Source: Tetracladium setigerum
Taxonomy: Eukaryota > Ascomycota > Leotiomycetes > Helotiales
Assembly (NCBI GenBank): GCA_031472005.1
Contig: PZJY01000009.1
Coordinates: 1,922,001 to 1,986,000, forward strand
Length of the DNA stretch: 64,000 nt
Direction of reading: 5' to 3'
Shown here piece by piece: positions 12,073 to 23,143 of the stretch (its first letter is position 1; every line of letters starts with the position of its first letter). Both the position numbers and the translations under genes were made by a program. The notes beneath the pieces are model-generated. The model had not been told where the DNA came from. It made no database searches and was given only the letters and a program-made list of their open reading frames with translations.

Positions 12073-13414
12073 GGTTGGAGACTATTCACTTCAATAGAAG
12101 TTTTTGTTGGAGGGTTGCCTTTGGTATGAGGATGAACGATTTGATTGATCGTCCTTAGAGATAGTGAGCTGGAAATCATCTTGGGAATCCTGGATGGAAA
12201 TTCCCTTTATATGTAGGTTGGGGAAACTCGAAATATCAATTGTGCAATGGGTCGACTTGAAGGCGACACTGAGAGAAGGATTGCCAAAAGTGGGTTAAAG
12301 TATTGAATGCCTTCGGAGTCTTGTGGGGACGCTTTGTGCGCAGGGTAGATTATCTATACGCCGTGCCATAACAAGTTACGTTGGAGGCTCAGTTTCAAAT
12401 TCTGGCGGGGTTGGCTCACTTGAAGTCCCAATCAGTAATGCTTCCGCCAAAGTGTTTTGAGAGGCTTGAACAGGTGATCCTGACAATTACAAAGCTTAGG
12501 TTCTCATAAGGGGATGGTGCAATAAGTGACCTTTGTGACGATATAGCCGGGTCAGCAACAGGAGAAAGCAGAGCCTATTCCTTTGAATGGACTGGTACTG
12601 TGAAGTGTGGGAAAGGATTTAAAGATCGACATAGACGTTCGCTCCACATTGTTTATCTCGACTTAAGCGAGCCCCGCATTGAGTGACCGAGTCGCAATAT
12701 TACGCCATCTCTAACTTGTCAATATTCTGGAGTCCTGATTGCTCAATTCATGAGTATTGTTTAGTGAACGTTGTTATCAGAAGACTTCTTCCTTATCAAT
12801 CAGTCCATCTTTGCAGGTTGTCGTCGTGATGGTTGTTTACCTCCACCAGCTAGCCTCCACTCAGGACTTACACATGAATTATCTCCATCCAGTAACGAAG
12901 GCTGAATGGGTAAATTCCATGCAAAGCTGTTCCTGTTTCCAATATACACGGTGCCGGTATCCAGGGACAAAAGAATGACTCTCGGAGTTTTGCGCACTTG
13001 CGTCAACCGTCGATCTTGTCGGTAGCACTCGCCCCACGGCCACTCCTCCTGTTCAATATGACTGACCCGTTATTCCCAAAAGTGGGGAAAATATCGTATA
13101 CAATAATAAAATATCGAATCGCACATTCTAGACTTCTAGACTTTATATTCACTTGAATAAACTGGTCACCCCGTCAAACCTTTTCAGCAGTACTGCTGTC
13201 ACCAAAAATAAACAAAACAAACCTCACACCATATGTTAAAATTAATATATTTGAGGTACCTATTCATACATTTGACAGATCAACAGATCAAGCTCAAAGT
13301 CTGTCTTGTCATACCGAAAGATATCTAGTCAGCGCGCTTTCTTTGCAATGATACGCACGCTACTCCAAAGTGAATCATTCCGCTGCAATTTCCAAAGAAA
13401 ATGGCTGAAGAAAT
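12073..13414. other. intergenic, promoter side of dioxygenase
   Basis: About 1.3 kb holding the dioxygenase upstream region and the SAC1 3' flank. A few short ORFs (for example 12757-12978) are shadows without motifs. AT-rich at 13080-13300. Nothing else supported. Confidence 0.5.
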
Positions 13415-15619
13415 CTATTCTATCCTCTTTTTTCCCTCCTCTGCGTTTGTGTAGCGAGCTGTGCTCTGTCCTCGCTCGTGGCGAACGACAAGAGGCCCAA
13501 TGATTTTATCCTTGCGGGCATTGCTGATTGCTTCGTGGTAGCCTTCAGTAGCCCATGGTCTAGGGTTGAGTTTTGGCCAGTTGACCTGTGGAATATCAGT
13601 ATTTGGAAGAGGACGTGGTTATGATAAAACTCACGTATAACATGCCATTCTTGAAAATGAAGTTGACTGCCCAAGCAGCAACGAGTAGCCAGAAAAGAAT
13701 AAATATTCTCACAGGCAGAACCGCAGCATCAGGTACCCTCTTTGTAAAGATACCAATGAATACGAAGAAGACGCTGAAAGCGAGAATATATGGAATGCTC
13801 TGGATCAGGAGAGGGCGTTTGTCCGCGAAGACGTGGTAAGAGCTGGACGATGGACGATATGCCCCCATGAAGAGGTCAAAAGCATCTTGTTTGGGTCCAT
13901 CCAAGAAATTGTTTCTGGCATATCTTGTGATAGAGTTTGACAGATCTTGGAGAGCACCCTGCTTGGTTCGTTGACCAGTTCGTGTGAAGTCAGTCTTCAG
14001 TGCACCAGTTCCTGAATAGGACTTGGAAACTACATCGGCGTTATCTGCCCAAAGCTTTCGGAAGAGGAACTCGAACTCTGGGTCTGCTGTAGTAAAGGTT
14101 TCGCCCTTGGCAAGAACGCCAAGATCGGTGAGTTGTCGATTGAGTGTCCAGCGGGCAAGCATGCTCTGAACAACATTCGTTCGGTCTAAGCAATCCATGC
14201 AGTTCGTGCGAACCACACTGGTTTGCTGGTTTCGAACCTCCAGCCTACCTTCGTGATCCGCTGGCATATCTACACCACGGAAGTATTGTTGAGCATCAAG
14301 TCCTTCGTGAAGTCGGTCGAGGAGGAGTTGAGCACGATGCCACTGCATGCCTTTGGTTTCGTTGTGAAAGTCAAAGTACACATAGTGTAATCTGTCAAAC
14401 TCTTGTCGTCGTCCACCAGGCTCTACGGTATGGAACTTTTCATCTGAAAGTGGATCCCGCTCTTGACCTTCTTGCGGCGAGGAGACAAGTAACTTGACAA
14501 TTTGCTCGTAGGCCTCCTTCACCCTCTGTTCTCTACCCTTCTGATTGACCAAGTTGATAAGATAATTATCACCATAAAGTCGAATTTGCTCTCTGAAATG
14601 GGCCTTGGCAGCGGGTACAGCCGATTCAACGCCACGAACTTGCAACTTTGGAGTATAGTGCAGAGTATTGACTTCGGCCCAGTACACCGGAACACTTCCT
14701 CTAGTCTGGACGTAGGACATGATCTGCGTTTCTTTGCCTCCAGATCCCACTTTCCCATTGTGCAATCCATCGCTGCCTGCAAATCCACCTAGTTTGCCAA
14801 CATCATCATTCAACACAATGACCTGCTCAGTCTCGTTGAAGTTGGAAACATTTCCCTCCTCATCAATACCCCGAGAGAAATATCTTGTACCCGCACGGTG
14901 TCGCGACCGTCGAGTAATTAGGACCATCGTTAGAGATGTGGTTTTCACAGCAGTAGAAACAATCTCGAGCATGCCAAACATGACGGGAAGAATATAAGGG
15001 TCTGCGCCTGGTTGTTGACCTGGCTGATGCCTGCTGCCTGAATTGCGGAAATTGATCAGATCGGACTGCACAAATTTATTCCAGAAGAACCGATCATCTG
15101 CTCTCTTCCACAATGGCAGGGAGGTATCAATCTGGGCCTGTCGTTGGAAGGAGTTCGTGATGTCGAATGAGTAGGAGAAGTACATTGGGCCTGAACTGAG
15201 GAAGGTCTTAAGGAGGGCGAGGTAGTTGTCTTCATCTTTGTCATGTAGAGGTCGTTCGCGGAGAGGAAGGAAGTCGGTCGCTACGACTTTGTAAACCATA
15301 TGACCCTTCAAGCGTCCCATGGGCTGTGCCTTGGTAATCACAATGATGTATGTATCTAGGGAGAATTAGAAAATCTGCCAGACATTGTTTGGGGGCGTGG
15401 AAGGGTGCAAGATTTACCAAGTCGCAACTTCACTATTCCTAGGATGCCAGCCACGCTAGAGACACGCTTTCCGCCATTTAAAGGTCCATCATTCAGTCGC
15501 AGATCACCAGAAGGCCTATCTACGACAAGAGTTGGCGCTGACTTGGAGGAAGGGGAGGTAAATGCGTAGAAGGAGGCTGAGGCGTGGACATTGATGTCCC
15601 GGAATGGTGAGGAGGCCAT
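13415..15619 (-). CDS. SAC1: Sac1 phosphoinositide phosphatase
   Basis: An ER/Golgi lipid phosphatase that dephosphorylates PI4P and thereby links secretion, lipid exchange and cell-wall growth. Exons are 15418-15619, 13635-15355 and 13415-13585 (697 aa, intact). The SAC domain runs from about residue 50 to 520, with the CX5R active site RTNCMDCLDRTN (C453, R459). Two hydrophobic helices near the C-terminus (LLIQSIPYILAFSVFFVFIG and the next one, AVLPVRIFILFWLLVAAWAV) are the ER anchors typical of Sac1 and absent from the Fig4/Inp5x groups. The short last exon encodes a basic tail. The gene is back to back with the GT31-like gene, sharing an 820-bp upstream region with a TCACGTGA site near 15810. 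Confidence 0.96.
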
Positions 15620-16439
15620 TGTTGCGAAAAGGAGGCACAAGGCCGCTGATTAGATATAAGAAGCTTCTACTGCGATCTTGCTACCGAGTTCAACCACCAG
15701 GATAATTGGTATAGTAGTGGGGCGGGGGAGTGGTGAGGGTGTTGATATCTTTTTGCGCTGCTTGGTGAGCGAGAGCTGGCTTCAAGCCTCGACACGAGGT
15801 TCGTCATATCTCACGTGATAGCCTTGTGCTGACGTTTCAGAATTTAACCGACGTCCCGGGATGGCGCCGGGATGCGTTCATTGCCCAACGTTCAACGACA
15901 CGGAGCACCAAGCAAAATGCAGAAATAGCACCGCTAGCCACCAAGACAGACCTGTCCTGTGTTCTGTGCCCCTTAGCAGGGTGGGACTATGGATATGGAT
16001 ATGGAAAAGCAGAGCGGGAGCAATGCTCCACGAAAGCGTAAATAAAGCGGTTTGTGTCTTCGTCTTTTTTTTTTATATATATCTCTTTATACTATACAGT
16101 ATCTTTATATCTTTTATGCCGCCTGATGGGAGATTCAGGGGAACTTCCTTGTCCTGACTCTTGCCCCATGTGCTTGCTATTCTTGTCCATTTGGCATGGA
16201 CGAACAGACCACGGGCAGCGAATTCTAGAATACGAGAGCAAGCAAGCATGATCGAGATCATCGCTGCAAAAAATGGGCCACGCGTTCAGACAGGAATTAA
16301 AGTACCTAGTTTGTTAGTTACACCCACACAGTTCTCACTCTTTCTCTCTCTCACTCGCCCCTTGAACTCAATCTTTCTCTGTGTGCTCTTTTCTTGTCTC
16401 TGTTGTCAGCCTCTTTTTGCTCTCCCAAAACATGCCATC
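15620..16439. promoter_or_regulatory. bidirectional promoter region SAC1 / GT31
   Basis: An 820-bp spacer between two divergent start codons. Visible elements are a TCACGTGA palindrome near 15810 (bHLH/bZIP E-box type), a poly-T/TATA tract at about 16065-16085 and a long CT-rich stretch at about 16330-16400 just before the plus-strand start. CT-rich leaders are common near fungal transcription starts; assignment to either gene is inference. Confidence 0.5.
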
Positions 16440-17817
16440 ATGGTAGTCCAGTCGCTGTCTCACCTCCCACCACGCTTTCTCCTACTCGGCGCCTTCACAA
16501 TCGCTTGCTTTTTCATCCTCGCAACCCTTCGTTGGCAGTATTCGAGTCTTTCTCAGCTTACTACTCCATCCGATGCATGCTATCCCTTCCCCAATGCTGC
16601 AGATGTCCAGATTGTTGTGAAGACGGGCGCAAATGAGATTTACGAAAAGCTCCCAACCCAACTGGTCTCCTCGTTACATTGCTACACGAACCCGGAACTG
16701 CTCATTTTCTCGGATCTCGAACAGATCATCGGGTCTCATCGTGTGCACGATGTCCTCGAAAATGTTACCGAGTCAGTGAAAAGTGGCTCTGCCTTTAATT
16801 ATTATCATGAGCTTCAAGAGATGAGAATGAACCGCCAAGAAATCAACACAAAGACCCAAAGCGGAACGGACGGATGGGATTTGGACAAGTTCAAATTTCT
16901 GCACATGCTTGCGAAAACCTGGAGTTTACGGCCTGGCTTGAAGTGGTATGTCTTTATTGAGGCAGACACATATCTTTTCCGCTCGAACTTATTGCTCTGG
17001 CTTCAGAGGTACGACTCAAGAAAACCACTATATTTTGGTTCCGCAGCATGGGCGAACGATGAAGAATTCTCTCATGGAGGAAGCGGCTTCATTCTATCTG
17101 GAGCTGCCATGGCTCAGTATGTTGATGGCGATCCTGACGTAGCAATCAAGTGGGATGAGACGATGAAGAAACAGCAATATGGAGATCAAGGGCTCACCAG
17201 AGCACTGTTAGCAAAGAAGGTCAAACTTACTAACAAGTGGCCATCGATTCAAGGAGAATCACCGCCGACTCTTCCTTTTGGGCCCGGGCCCGGGTCTAAC
17301 GGCGAGTATTGGTGTCAACCTCTGATCACGATGCACCACGTCACACCTGACGATGTTGCAAGAGTGTGGGAGATTGAAGTACAGAGACCAAATCAACAGG
17401 TGCGGTGATTCCCAGTATCCAAAGATAAATTTGCTGAATTTGCTGCAGAAACCATTCTTACCACGGGAACTTTATCAAACCATGGCGGAAGACTTTGCGG
17501 AAGCTCAGAAATCCGACTGGGATAACATTTCCGACGACGTGTTCTACCGAGCACCAGGAGTTACAGGGGATCGGCAAAAGAAACCGGAAGAGATGACCGA
17601 TATTGAGAAGCAAGCATACTCCTCTCTCGAAAATTGTGCGAAGGCATGCGATGCAGAAACCAGGTGCTACCAGTACCTTCACAGAGATCAAGTTTGCTCA
17701 TTCGCTTGGTCATTTCGAATAGGCAGAAAACGTATAGGCTTCACTTCGGGGTGGCCTTTGGAGAGGATTTCGAAGTTCCAAAAGTCTAAAACTTGTAGAA
17801 AGCCTAAATGGCTATGA
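16440..17817 (+). CDS. GT31-like (Fringe-type) glycosyltransferase
   Basis: A predicted Golgi type II glycosyltransferase of the fungal Fringe-like/GT31 group; the acceptor is unknown. Exons are 16440-17399 and 17449-17817 (442 aa, intact; 49-nt intron). The frame is open further upstream, but the ATG at 16440 is followed by a short tail and a signal anchor (FLLLGAFTIACFFILATL), so it is the better start. WYVFIEADTYLFRSNL (acidic motif E174/D176) corresponds to the DxD region of the family; LYFGSAAW, HGGSGFILSGAAM and YGDQGLTRALL are the following conserved blocks. The C-terminal 100 residues carry paired cysteines (ENCAKACDAETRCYQY...VCSF), resembling a small PAN/apple-like module. Confidence 0.82.
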
Positions 17818-18425
17818 TTATGAAATTTTGAAATTTAGCTGGGTCGTACTGGGACAGTACTGTATAGAATATTGGACTTGGTCTCATTTTTAGCTTAAAT
17901 ACTTGGGGAAGATATGGATCGACTGCTTGGACTGCTTATTAGACTTGACGAATTTACGGTCGATCCTTTAGTTTATTTGGGGTAGATACCTTCTACCCTG
18001 GAACTTGTTGTATAATATAATATGAAAAGGTCACTGAAAAGATAGAAGGCAAGCCGATTTGCCAAGCAGGACGAATAGACTTCAACTATATCGCCGCATG
18101 CTATGCTGTTGTATTTGTTTCAGATGCGAATCTGATTCCAGAAAGTTAAAATGTAAAATCCCCAGTTCTCATTCATCCCAACTTTCAGATGTTTCAAGGC
18201 AACGAGACTCGTGAATGCGGTGATCTGGTGGGTGGTCTCTGAAAAGACTACGTAGGCATCATGTGACTGTGTTGAGTCGCCTTCGGTCACCTCGCCCTTT
18301 CATCACAGACGCAACCTCAACACCCATCCACGAACCTCACGAAATCCCGCCGCCTGGTAATCTACCGCCACAACATCTCACGGACCTATCCTTCTCTTCT
18401 TCGCCTTGATACCCATACCATCAAC
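17818..18425. other. intergenic, Rab5 promoter
   Basis: 3' flank of the GT31-like gene, AT-rich to about 18030, then a C/T/A-rich leader at 18290-18420 directly upstream of the Rab5 start. No ORF of note. Confidence 0.5.
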
Positions 18426-19315
18426 ATGTCGGCCCCAAACCGAAATCCACCAGGAGGAGCCCGCTCCGTCGGCTCGAGATTTGCGCAATTCAAGCTCGTG
18501 TTACTAGGTATGTTTTGTATGGAGGGCATTTGGCGGTGGCATCGATAACTGACTTGTTTCTAGGAGAATCTGCGGTCGGAAAGGTATATAAGTCTTATCC
18601 TGCAGCCAGGACTGGATGCTAACTTGTGCTGATAGAGTTCCCTTGTTCTCCGTTTCGTCAAGGTAGACGCAACTCCACCTAAACACAAATACGAACGTAC
18701 CTAACTTGAATTCGCAGGATCAATTCGATGATTATAGAGAATCCACCATCGGCGCTGCCTTCCTTACACAGACAATCTCGCTCGATGAAGGAACAACGGT
18801 GAAATTCGAGATTTGGGATACCGCGGGTCAAGAACGATACAAATCTTTGGCGCCTATGTATTACCGAAATGCGAACTGTGCTGTGGTGGTCTATGATATT
18901 ACACAAGCTGTGAGCATTCCCCTGCCCCTGTGGCTCAAACATAGTATCGGGTCTAACATCTGAATAGTCATCATTGGATAAAGCAAAGCAGTGGGTGAAG
19001 GAGCTTCAACGCCAGGCAAACGAAAATATCATTATTGCGCTTGCTGGTAACAAACTCGATTTGGTCACCGATCAGCCAGATAAACGTGCGATCGCTACCG
19101 CCGATGCCGAAGCCTACGCAAAGGAAGCTGGCCTGCTCTTCTTCGAGACATCGGCCAAGACATCGGAGAACGTCAGAGAGTTATTCACGTCAATTGCGAA
19201 GAAGTTGCCATTAGACCAAGCTGGTCCTAGAAACCCGAGATCTGGTGGACGAGGAGGAGTGGAATTACGACCCGAGGCACCAGGAACCCAAGCCGGTGGA
19301 GCATGCGCTTGCTAG
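18426..19315 (+). CDS. VPS21: Rab5-family GTPase (Vps21/Ypt51)
   Basis: A small GTPase that governs early endosome fusion and vacuolar sorting. Five exons: 18426-18507, 18564-18583, 18636-18662, 18718-18909, 18968-19315 (222 aa, intact). All G-boxes are present: GESAVGKSS (P-loop), ESTIGAAFLTQ (switch I, Rab5-like), WDTAGQERYKSLAPMYYR (switch II), NKLD and ETSAK. The protein ends in Cys-Ala-Cys, a Rab geranylgeranylation signal. Exons 2 and 3 are only 20 and 27 nt and encode the P-loop and the helix after it. The N-terminus (NRNPPGGARSVGSRFAQFKLVLLG) is of the type seen in filamentous fungal Rab5. Identification is secure; Vps21 versus a second Rab5 paralogue cannot be decided here. Confidence 0.95.
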
Positions 19316-19984
19316 ATCTTGAAATGGACGAGAAGTTGACTGGAGAGGGAGAATGGACACATATTGGAGTAGTGGGCATATTTGGCGGAGATAGATTCCT
19401 TCATTCGAGATGCGACAAAGTTCTCCACGACCGTCGGACCCCCAAGTACGTTCTTTCGACGAATATGCTTGGCTGGGGGCAGCAACATGATACATGCAGC
19501 GAACTCGGCTTTACAGGAGCACCTTTTAATACCTTGATGTACCTTTGTTTTTCTGTGGGTTTGGATGCGGGCATTTGGTCCCGCGAGGCGCGAGGTTTTC
19601 CCATCGAGTTGTTCTGATGCATTTTGAAGTGTAAGATATGCAATAGAACATCAACAACGACTACAAATTGATTCTGTGACACTTTGACCATGAAGACTTC
19701 TGCCAGTGAACAATTCTTTTCTATAATTACCTTAATAACAAACGTCAAACACTTAAGTTAATTTACCACGAATTTAAGTAGATAGCATTATTGGGGTGGT
19801 GCAACACTTGTTTGTTACGTAGCCTCGCTGAAATCGGAGGCTGCACATCAATCCCTGTTTGGTCGATTGCCGAAGCTGCTTGCTTGTGTTGAGAGCTTTC
19901 CAGCGAAACTTTCCCCCCAAAACCGCCTCACGCGCCCCCATACCAACAACCTCACAACCTCTCTGTCGCCATAAGCAGCCCGTC
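19316..19984. other. intergenic spacer Rab5 - MIC60
   Basis: The 669-bp spacer between two genes on the same strand contains the Rab5 3' UTR and MIC60 promoter. Open frames at 19303-19617 (+) and 19401-19748 (-) overlap each other and lack motifs. Nothing else seen. Confidence 0.5.
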
Positions 19985-22275
19985 ATGCTGCGCGCCTCTC
20001 TCCGTTCGTCAAGGGCATTTGGCCACACATCCAGCGTCTCTAATGCTGCCCGTCAATGGCAAGCAGTTCAAGCTGGCCGGGTGGCCTCGGGTGCTCTGGT
20101 ACGAACTGATCATCACACATCAAATCCTCGATTGACGCGCGAGCTGTATACTAATTCTTTGCTTACTTCTAGAGAGGATACGCCGATGAAAAGAAAGCCA
20201 GTATCAACGATTCGAAGCCCGTGGTGCTACCTGGATCGATAAGTTCGGCCACCTCTGAACCTCTTCCTCCCGGACGAGTTGCTACCACGATCGATGCATC
20301 AAACGTTAGAGAAGCAGCATTGACTGGCACAGCACCAACTATCAATATTAAAACAACCCCATCAACACCTCTTACGCCGCCTACACCACCTCCATCGGCG
20401 AGCGCGCCCCTCCCAACTGCGACTCCACCTCCACCACCGCCCTCTCCTACTCTTGCTCCAGCCCCAAAACCACGCAGATTCTTCCGCAAGTTCTTCCTCT
20501 CAATCTTCTTGCTCTCAGCGCTGGGATATGGTGGTGGACTATATTACTCAACCAAGAACGACAATTTCCACGATTTCTTCACGGAATATGTTCCATTCGG
20601 AGAGGATGCAATTCTTTACTTCGAGGAGAGAGAATTCCGCAAGAGATACCCGAAACGACCAGGTCTACCTAGGGATACTGGGGCACTGACAAAGATTCCT
20701 AGCCAGAGTGGTGTTTCTTGGAGGGTGGCCGATGACAACAGACATGCGAATGCTACACCCCAGAAGACCACCGAACCAGATAACGCTAAATCAGTGAAGA
20801 AAGTCGAGGCCGTGAAAGCAGCGAAGAAGGAAACGCCAAAGACAGAACCAGTTCCTGCACCACCAGCACCAGTGGTGAAGGAGGCACCCAAACCAGCACC
20901 AGTAGTCCCAGCCCCGGTTGAGGCCCCAGCACCAAAGAAGGTCGAAGTATCTTCACCAAAGAACTCAGCTATCTCGTTCATTGAACCAGAAGTTGATCAG
21001 CCCTCAAAATTTCCCCCAGAGATTACACGCATCGATCCCATCAGCGTTAGAGATGCCAATGAACCTTTGGTTCAAGATTTGGTCAAGATTCTTAACGACA
21101 TCATTGCCGTGGTAAATGAAGACAACGCCAACTCAAGATTCTCTAGCACATTTGAAAAGGCGAAGCAAGAACTCGGCAAATTCGGTGGCAAGATTCAAGC
21201 TCTGAAAGCTAGTGCACAAAAGGAGGCTGATTCTAAGATCAACTCCGAGAAGTCTGACTTCGACCGAGCTGCCAAGGAGCTTATTCGTCGTCTCGAGGCG
21301 GAAATGGCACAACAGCAAACTCAATGGCAAGAAGAATATCAAACCGAGCGCCAAAGGATCCAGGATAATTACGAACAAAAGCTGAAGGCCGAAGTCGAGC
21401 GAGCACACCAAGTCAATGAGCAAAAGCTCCAAAACTCGCTTCTTGAACAAGCCGTGGAGCTGCAACGCAAGTTCACAGCCGATGTTCAATCTCGTGTTGA
21501 GGAAGAGCGTGAAGGTCGTCTCGGTCAACTCACAGATCTGTCCCAAACGGTTAACGAACTCGAGAAGCTCACTACCGACTGGACATCTGTCGTAGACGCC
21601 AATCTCAAGACTCAACACTTGCACGTCGCCGTTGAAGCTGTGCGCTCCAATCTCGAGAAGAGCCAAGTTCCAAGACCTTTCACCAAAGAGCTAGCTGCTC
21701 TGAAGGAGATCGCTTCCGACGATCCAGTTGTCAACGCAGCCATTGCATCTATCAACCCAGTTGCCTATCAACGCGGCGTGCCATCATCCTCGCAACTGAT
21801 CGACCGATTCCGTCGCGTAGCTACTGAGGTTCGAAAGGCAAGCTTGTTGCCTGAAGAAGCTGGTGTTGCATCGCACGCCAGCAGCTACGTTCTCAGCAAG
21901 CTTCTCTTCAAGAAGAAAGGTCTCGCTACTGGTAACGATGTTGAGAGTATCTTGACGAGAACTGAGACGTTCCTTGAGGAGGGTGATTTGGACGGTGCGG
22001 CTAGAGAGATGAATGGTCTTCAGGGGTGGGCGAAGACTTTGAGTCGGGATTGGTTAGGTGAGGTTAGGAGGGTTCTGGAGGTGCAGCAGGCTCTTGATGT
22101 AAGTTTAATTTTTCCCTCTATTTTTTGGTTTTTCTTTTCCCCCTTTCCCCATTTCATACTTACGTTTTCCATACACCGCCCTCGTCTATTATGATGTAGG
22201 AACCACAAAAGCTAATTTATCAAACAATAGGTAATTGCTACGGAGGCGAGGCTGCAGAGTTTGAGGGTTGAATAG
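19985..22275 (+). CDS. MIC60: MICOS subunit Mic60 (mitofilin)
   Basis: An inner mitochondrial membrane protein that holds crista junctions and contacts outer-membrane complexes. Exons are 19985-20098, 20173-22098 and 22231-22275 (694 aa, intact). The arginine/serine-rich N-terminus (MLRASLRSSRAFGHT) is a presequence; the ATG at 19985 is preferred over an in-frame upstream one for this reason. After a Pro-rich stretch come the membrane segment RKFFLSIFLLSALGYGGGLY (about 145-164) and then YVPFGEDAILYFEEREF, a fungal Mic60 signature. Residues of about 320-480 are strongly coiled coil. The mitofilin domain ends in LDVIATEARLQSLRVE, which fixes the small third exon. Length and order match fungal Mic60. 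Confidence 0.95.
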
Positions 22276-23143
22276 ATATTACCTTTATTTTCTTTTGTTA
22301 ATTGAGTGTGTACATGGGCGGTGGTGGAAATTTTGGCGGGCTAGCTGATCGATCGATGGTATCATACCTACCTAGGTAGAGCAGGGAAGGTCGATCGTTC
22401 GCTGGAAACTTGTAGGACATACAAAAACTAGAATGTGTAACTTTTCACCAACTTGCTTGCCTGCTCTTCACAAGGTTCGATTCGATTGAAACTAGCAATT
22501 GATCCGTGATGATGAATGACGGTTGATATTGCACTAGTAATGAAGGGGTATATTTTGTGCCCATGCCGAATGGGATTTACGGTTGGAGTGAGAGAGTGAG
22601 ATAGACCTGTGAAATCAGTACGTATAAAATCTTGGCAAGTAAATTTGACAATTAAGGCACCTACCTAAGCTAGGTAGGTGCTATAAAATAAAAACTACAT
22701 CTATTAGGCTCATCGGTTTATGGATAGTGAGTGGTATCGTATCCTTTTACAGGACTTTAAATTCAATATCAAGCGATATTCTTTTCTCTTTACGCTTGTC
22801 TTGCACTCATCCCAACTCATCCCAACTCGCGTTTTCTCTTTTTGCTGTCAAGTTCACTTTTGCGTCAACTACTTTGTGCTATTTTTTGTTTTGGCTTTTT
22901 CTTGTGTATAATATAGTGGTTTAAGCACGTATGTCTTTATATCCTGAAGGAGTGAGGGCATAGGGGCGGAGACAGAGGTTTTGACTTTTTGGATGGGAAT
23001 TATTATTAATGATATTAGTAGTTGTAAATAGGCATACTTAAGTGCTGAAGTCGAGTAAGAAACAGGCACATTGTGATTACCGCAAGATTAGCCCCTCTTC
23101 CAAAACCCGTCACAGTAGTTGTTCCCCAAGACCTCTAAATCTC
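22276..23143. other. intergenic spacer with palindromes
   Basis: Convergent spacer between MIC60 (+) and the lectin-like gene (-). It is AT-rich and contains CTACCTAGGTAG at 22368-22379 and a longer hairpin at 22658-22682. Small ORFs at 22720-22924 are not supported. Confidence 0.5.
22658..22682. repeat. perfect 11-bp inverted repeat (hairpin)
   Basis: GCACCTACCTA and its exact complement TAGGTAGGTGC are separated by 3 nt. It belongs to the CCTACCTA/TAGGTAGG family found in several spacers of the window (also at 22368-22379 and 37873-37884). It may be a transcription end hairpin, a protein-binding palindrome or a mini-element relic. Confidence 0.7.

Noticed and set aside
22199..22275. Alternative last exon of MIC60 starting after GATGTAG at 22199
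   Set aside because: It keeps frame, but only the acceptor at 22230 gives the conserved mitofilin ending VIATEARLQSLRVE.
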